From: Tanypteryx hageni | Lineage: Eukaryota; Arthropoda; Insecta; Odonata; Petaluridae | Direction: 5' to 3' | Assembly: GCA_028673005.1 (NCBI GenBank) | Contig: CM054120.1 | Location: forward strand, 69,985,533-70,049,532 | Length of the DNA stretch: 64,000 nt | In this document: piece by piece, positions 59,907 through 64,000 of the stretch | How positions within the stretch are numbered: the stretch's first letter is position 1 | How the letters are laid out: each line of letters starts with the position of its first letter | Program-made: the position numbers and the translations under genes | The notes under the pieces: generated by a model | What the model was told of the DNA's origin: nothing | Database searches by the model: none | Seen by the model: the letters and a program-made list of their open reading frames with translations, nothing else

Positions 59907-60053
59907 AAGGTTGTTGAGGTAAGGAAGCCCATTGAACATTTACTATTAGGAAATCCGCTGGGGTGTCAGAGAGGCATTTAAAAACATACTTTGGAGCTTT
60001 CGGGAATGATCCCATCGTCAGCACAAGTGAGAGACAACTTACCTCAACAACTT
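59907..60053 (-). mobile_element. Penelope-type terminal hairpin, family 2
   Basis: Short inverted arms, AGGTTGTTGAGGTAAG at about 59909 and the inverse CTTACCTCAACAACTT at about 60038-60053, enclose a hammerhead-like core on the minus strand. The plan is inverted arm, ribozyme, inverted arm, as at 10441-10745, with an unrelated sequence. No protein-coding part is present. Confidence 0.55.
59985..60029 (-). ncRNA. Hammerhead-ribozyme-like motif, family 2
   Basis: On the minus strand: CACTTGTG, CTGACGA, one T, stem II GGGA-TCAT-TCCC, GAAA, GCTC, then CAAAGTATG. Stem I pairs ACTT(G)TG with CA-AAGT, with one bulged base. Both invariant boxes are intact. The single extra nucleotide after CTGACGA is shared with families 1 and 3. 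Confidence 0.6.
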
Positions 60054-60202
60054 GTTCCCATTAATAAATATGTATGTGTGTGTGAGTTTGTGTGAATATG
60101 TGTATAAGCAAGCCCTCGCTTTGGTAATTTGCCCTAAAATGTTTCTGGATTTTTTCGTTTTTGTTGTATTTATGCAACCGGCACGGCACATTAGGTTTAT
60201 AC

Positions 60203-60468
60203 CATTGGATCTCAAACTTTCAATTGTTGCGGCCCCCATGAATATCATGCGACCCCCTTTGTATTGAAAATAGTAAAAATAAGAAAGTTTATTACAAATT
60301 TCTTCATTTAATGTAACTATTTATAATTTTGTTCACATCGTCTTTTCAAAAATTCCCCGATAACGTTTTATTATTCGATAAAAACTTTATTTTTCGGCAT
60401 TTCACCTTGCATCCAAATAAATTTTGCGGCCCCCTGGGGTGCCGCGGTCCATAGTTTGAGAAGCACTC
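60203..60468 (+). mobile_element. Diverged hAT MITE (266 bp)
   Basis: Starts CATTGGATCTCAAACT and ends AGTTTGAGAAGCACTC, degenerate versions of CAGTGGTTCTCAAACT and its inverse. Flanks GTTTATAC (60195-60202) and GTTTATAA (60469-60476) match at 7 of 8. Inner GCGGCCCCC words on both sides fit the usual GC-rich subterminal part. Confidence 0.75.
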
Positions 60469-60476
60469 GTTTATAA

Positions 60477-61540
60477 AGTACGAATTCCAAAAGCTTGTTC
60501 TCCAAATACCGGCACTATCCGAGAACCTGATATCTTAAAATGTGATTTGAACACTCACCGTTTAAAAAAATCTATAAAAAGTTATTTCTAAAAAGCTCAA
60601 GATCGCGAACCAATTCAAATTATGTGATATATTCTATATACCTACTAAAAGTACTGCTAAAAATGTTTCCTTTATCAGAATCCTAATCGCCTGCAGCTCA
60701 AACTCCGAAGGCAAGAGGTAAATTATCGGCGCCCAACCTTTGACTGTATTAATTTTTTCGTTTCACATTACCCAAATATCCCAGTTATTATTTATAACTA
60801 CTTATTTAATCCACATAGCTGCTTTGTACAATTTAGTAATATTCTCCTTTGCTCTAAATTCCGATTATGCAACGTCACTCTATTCTAACAATACGAAATT
60901 TCTTTCGCAAGTTGCCCAAAATCTAAATGCATCCTATGCGTGTACTCGAGTAATATTGTAATGTAGATCATTTAACTCATTTGAAAGCACGTGAAGAAAC
61001 TATGTGGTATAACTCAGTAAGATGTCCTTGACTTAGTGGAATTCCGTCATTCAAGGAAGAAAACGAAATTTATTTCCGAGTTACAGGGTGTAATGCCACT
61101 TTTAAAAGTTTACACAAAAACGCCACCTAAGTTTCGGTGCATATCGCTATAACCTAATAGCAGAGGCGTAGGCAAGGGTGGGGGTTAATGGGGTTCAAAC
61201 ACCCCCCCCCCCCATGAGAAAATCGAAATTTTATTTTTATTACTTTATTATTATTTTTAACTTTTTTGTCGTTGATTATGGAAAAATATGAAAATCTTAA
61301 TTTTGAATTAGAAGAAAAAGTCTTTTTTATTAATATTTTTTTGCTTGTTTTTATAAGAACTATGACATCCAGTGAGAAGAAATTAAACATAATTAACGAA
61401 GTATTAACAAAGAAAGCCGTGCGAATATGAGACAAATACAGCGCGCTGATCTTCTACGCTGCAAGGCCGTGTATTAGTAAGGTTAACTCATCTTTTGCGG
61501 GTGAGAATGCCGACGAGCGCGACCTATCATTGTTTTAGAG
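60477..61540. other. AT-rich stretch with one transposon-like end
   Basis: CAGAGGCGTAGGCAAGGGTG at 61162-61181, followed by a C-tract, resembles CAGTGGCGTAACCGAGGGGG at 61641 and the MITE start at 26938. No partner end was found. No gene. Confidence 0.45.
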
Positions 61541-62535
61541 CAGTGGTTCTCAAGCATTTTCATCTCGTGAAACCCTTTCCTAAAAATCCAAATCTCGCAA
61601 AACCCCTCATAAAAATAAATATATCCATACTTGAATATCAGTGGCGTAACCGAGGGGGGTGTTTACCTGTGTGTATTTTTGGCTAATCAACCCCTTGGAT
61701 TATTATTGCCATAACTCCTTCCACACCGAACACAATCACAAGGGAGGAGGGAGACCCGGTGTCGAGTAGAATAATCTTAATGAAGAACACCAAGGGGGCC
61801 AACGGCTTCATGTCCCTTCCGAAGGACGGAACGCTGACTTTTCGCGGCCTCTTCAAACCGCACAAACAGGGGGCCAGGCGATCTGGGGGATGTTCACGTG
61901 CTTAAACATTTCCCTTCAGTTATGAAAATTAAAATACTTCAATTTTGGGTGCAAATTACACCTAAACCAAACAATAATTAAAAATTTCTCATTAAAATTT
62001 TGTCCTAGACCGCGGCGTAGAATTAAAGTTTAGGCATGTAAAATTATCACTTTGCTTTAATAATGTAATCGTTTGCTCAACAACTTACGTGTTACTACAT
62101 AATCAAAGCAAAAAATCGCAACAAACTAACGACAGTCATGGACATGTAAATGCGGCGAGAATGGAATTGTTATAGTTATAATTTCTCATCGTTAAAAAAC
62201 CTCAAAAATCTGGGTATGAGTCTAAAAACAATTTCTTGTCAATTCGTCACAGATTCGATTTCTTTCTTCTAAAAAATAAATTTGTTTTTTTTACGCTTAG
62301 AAGCGTGTCTCGATTTACCTAGTTGTTTAATTTAAGAAATCTTCAAATGAAATTTAAAATTATTTTCCCCTCAATTCTATGTTAAACAAATGTATGAAAA
62401 AAATACTCCTTGAATTGAACCAGTCCCATTGCTGTAGACATAAAAAGTGCAATGAGATACGCAGGGCAAACGCCATTACGGATTTTTTCTCGCGAACTTC
62501 CTGTGAGTTCGCGAACCGCAGTTTGGGAACCTCTG
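61541..62535 (+). mobile_element. Probable hAT element (995 bp)
   Basis: The left end CAGTGGTTCTCAAGC and right end GTTTGGGAACCTCTG are imperfect inverses. Subterminal TCTCGTGAAACCC on the left corresponds to TTCGCGAACCGC on the right. The flanking octamers TTTTAGAG and GACCAGAG share only the last four bases, so the duplication is unconvincing. A further transposon-like end is nested at 61641. No transposase is seen. Confidence 0.5.
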
Positions 62536-62788
62536 GACCAGAGGGATCCCACTATTCAGTACTCGGATTACGATCTCTTTAAATACGCTATGCACTTATT
62601 GTAATGAGTTTCTGAAGGAGTAACTACTGCGACTGGTATCACACCAATGACTATATGAAAATAATCGACAAACCTCGACAAAGTCATCAGCGGACATTAT
62701 TTTGATTAATGGAAGATTCAGATTGAAGGCTTAGTTCTTATGGCTACTCACTCAAGGTATTAACCACTCCTTCAGCCATAAAATTATT

Positions 62789-62838
62789 GGTAAAGCCAAT
62801 GCATTTCACCCACTATGTGGGCTTCATCAGGGCGAACC
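62789..62838 (-). ncRNA. Hammerhead-ribozyme-like motif, family 3 (intact arm)
   Basis: On the minus strand: GGTTCGCC, CTGATGA, one A, stem II GCCCAC-ATA-GTGGGT, GAAA, palindromic ATGCAT as stem III, then GGCTTTACC. Stem I pairs GCC with GGC and GGT with ACC around a small internal loop, as is usual in natural type I hammerheads. Both boxes are intact. Confidence 0.6.
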
Positions 62839-62880
62839 TGCTTCGACAGTGACACGTGGCCGACTGTCACTGTCGAAGCA

Positions 62881-62930
62881 GGTTCGCCCTGATTATGCCC
62901 ACATAGTGGCTGAAGTGCATTGGCTTTACC
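62881..62930 (+). ncRNA. Degraded hammerhead-like motif, family 3 (opposite arm)
   Basis: Same order on the plus strand, but CTGATTA replaces CTGATGA and GAAG replaces GAAA. Invariant bases are lost and this arm should be inactive. Confidence 0.6.
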
Positions 62931-63132
62931 AATAAATTTATGGCTTAAGGAGTGGTTAATACCTTGAATGGAAGATACAATTATATTGTTCGGTAATACT
63001 CATGATTCTATTTTTCAAAGCATAAATTTCCTATCAAGCTCGATGGAATGTGTTGATCTTAACTAGGTATGCTATATGCCCGATGGCATGAATTTGATTG
63101 CAAATGTTGATACATATTGGCAGGAAGATTCT

Positions 63133-63202
63133 GCCTTGACTATAATGCGAACCCGGGCTTTTCAATTGCCGCGCGGATATTCTGCCACTGAGCTATCGAG
63201 GC
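63133..63202 (-). tRNA. tRNA-like relic (pseudogene or SINE head)
   Basis: On the minus strand it starts GCCTCGATAGCTCAGTGG (A box TAGCTCAGTGG) and has a B-box-like GGTTCGCATTA. The 3' end TCAAGGC pairs with GCCTCGA at 6 of 7 acceptor positions. The D-stem 3' side and the T-stem 3' side (TATAG) are broken and no anticodon arm can be assigned, so it is not a functional tRNA. Confidence 0.55.
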
Positions 63203-64000
63203 ATTTTGTCAATACTCGGAGTGGGATAGTTCTTTCAGCCATTGCATATCTTCCAGGATAAACGATGCTCGTTGTTATACCTATGAATTGGAAGTCTGGA
63301 AAACCTTTTTTAAAGCAATAAATAATACAAACATCCTTTGCTTTCATAATCTTTAATACTCATATTGTTGTTAAGCAAGGAACAAACACATATTTGAAAC
63401 ATACGAACAAACTGCATTTTATACACATTTGGAAATTTCACAGTGTAAATATCTTTGATAAGCATTAACACCCTATTATTTAGTATTTAACTCGAATCTT
63501 TACATATTAAAATGTTCATAATCTGTGCTTCCATAGTGCTGCTGAATGGCGAACATGAGGGGAGCACATTTTAAACAGGAAAATATTTACACATTTGTCA
63601 TTCTCACTTTCTTATAAAAAAATGGATGGAAATATTTAAATTGCAAGTTTTGTGAATTTAAATTTCAATGAATTATTCTGCAATATCTCCTTAAACATTT
63701 ACACGAAAACCACTGCATTCTATTATTAATAGATAAAAATAAAACTAGATGATATGGTTTACAATATAGTGGGTCTTTGTGTTGATGTGAAGTCATCTCT
63801 GTCGATAGAAAACATTCTTTCATATTAAAAAAAGCTGACATGAGATGCTCCTAAAATTAAAGCTTTTACGTAAATAAAATTGGTAAAGAAAATGAATTGT
63901 AATGTGTAGAAAAGAAATTACAGTGGGTTCTTAAAAATCATCATAGGCAATTAAAGCAAATGCGTCCGAGCGCCGTCCTCGAAAGACTCACGATAATCAT
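63203..64000. other. AT-rich window end, nothing recognised
   Basis: No gene, terminal repeat or structured RNA is seen. Confidence 0.6.

Larger units (their letters stand above)
62718..62966. mobile_element. Penelope-type foldback, family 3, with 10-bp flanking repeat
   Basis: Two arms of about 101 bp (62753-62853 and 62866-62966) are reverse complements with few mismatches around a 12-nt loop. AATGGAAGAT occurs at 62708-62717 and again directly after the right arm at 62967-62976, suggesting a target duplication around an element with a 35-bp left extension. Each arm carries a hammerhead-like core. Confidence 0.7.

Overview
This is AT-rich eukaryotic, almost certainly animal, DNA and reads as a transposon-dense intergenic region. 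The mix of Penelope-like elements (PLEs), RTE-clade LINEs, hAT, pogo/Tigger, piggyBac and Harbinger elements, with long (TA)n tracts, fits an arthropod. A chelicerate is possible, but that is a guess. I found no host protein-coding gene, rRNA, CRISPR array or bacterial-type operon. Nearly all short open frames are chance frames, microsatellite translations or transposon fragments.

Layout. 1-10619: two diverged copies of a 5.34-kb tandem duplication, each with a hAT transposase C-terminal remnant, a polypurine tract, a (TA)n tract and a PLE terminus with a hammerhead-ribozyme-like core. 10441-10795: a PLE terminus with both inverted arms. 11228-12317: a decayed pogo/Tigger element. 12750-20150: an array of about 0.77-kb units built from roughly 145-bp subrepeats, with inverted copies at both ends. 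20531-22168: a pogo-like derivative containing a nested foldback, then a hAT MITE with perfect target duplications. 23964-25851: a broken BED-finger hAT transposase. 26711-31143: MITEs, a Tigger helix-turn-helix fragment and a second hAT pseudogene. 33912-35021: a hAT MITE and a piggyBac-like MITE. 36850-47453: a mosaic of duplicated repeats, including an 883-bp piggyBac-like element whose empty site survives in a paralogous copy, and a piggyBac transposase C-terminal remnant. 49.2-49.9 kb: a GC-rich patch. 50993-51273: second copy of the piggyBac-like MITE. 51555-52767: a Harbinger-like element with a triplicated left end. 53152-53693: a Helitron-like element. 55080-58917: an RTE pseudogene joined through a (TG)n tract to an open PLE reading frame. 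59041-63202: PLE tails, two further hammerhead-bearing hairpins, hAT MITEs and a tRNA-like relic.

The only long protein-coding sequence is the PLE open frame (reverse transcriptase plus GIY-YIG endonuclease). The recurrent theme is hammerhead-like cores inside inverted-repeat termini: three sequence families with the same core plan. All of them carry one extra nucleotide between the CTGANGA box and stem II.
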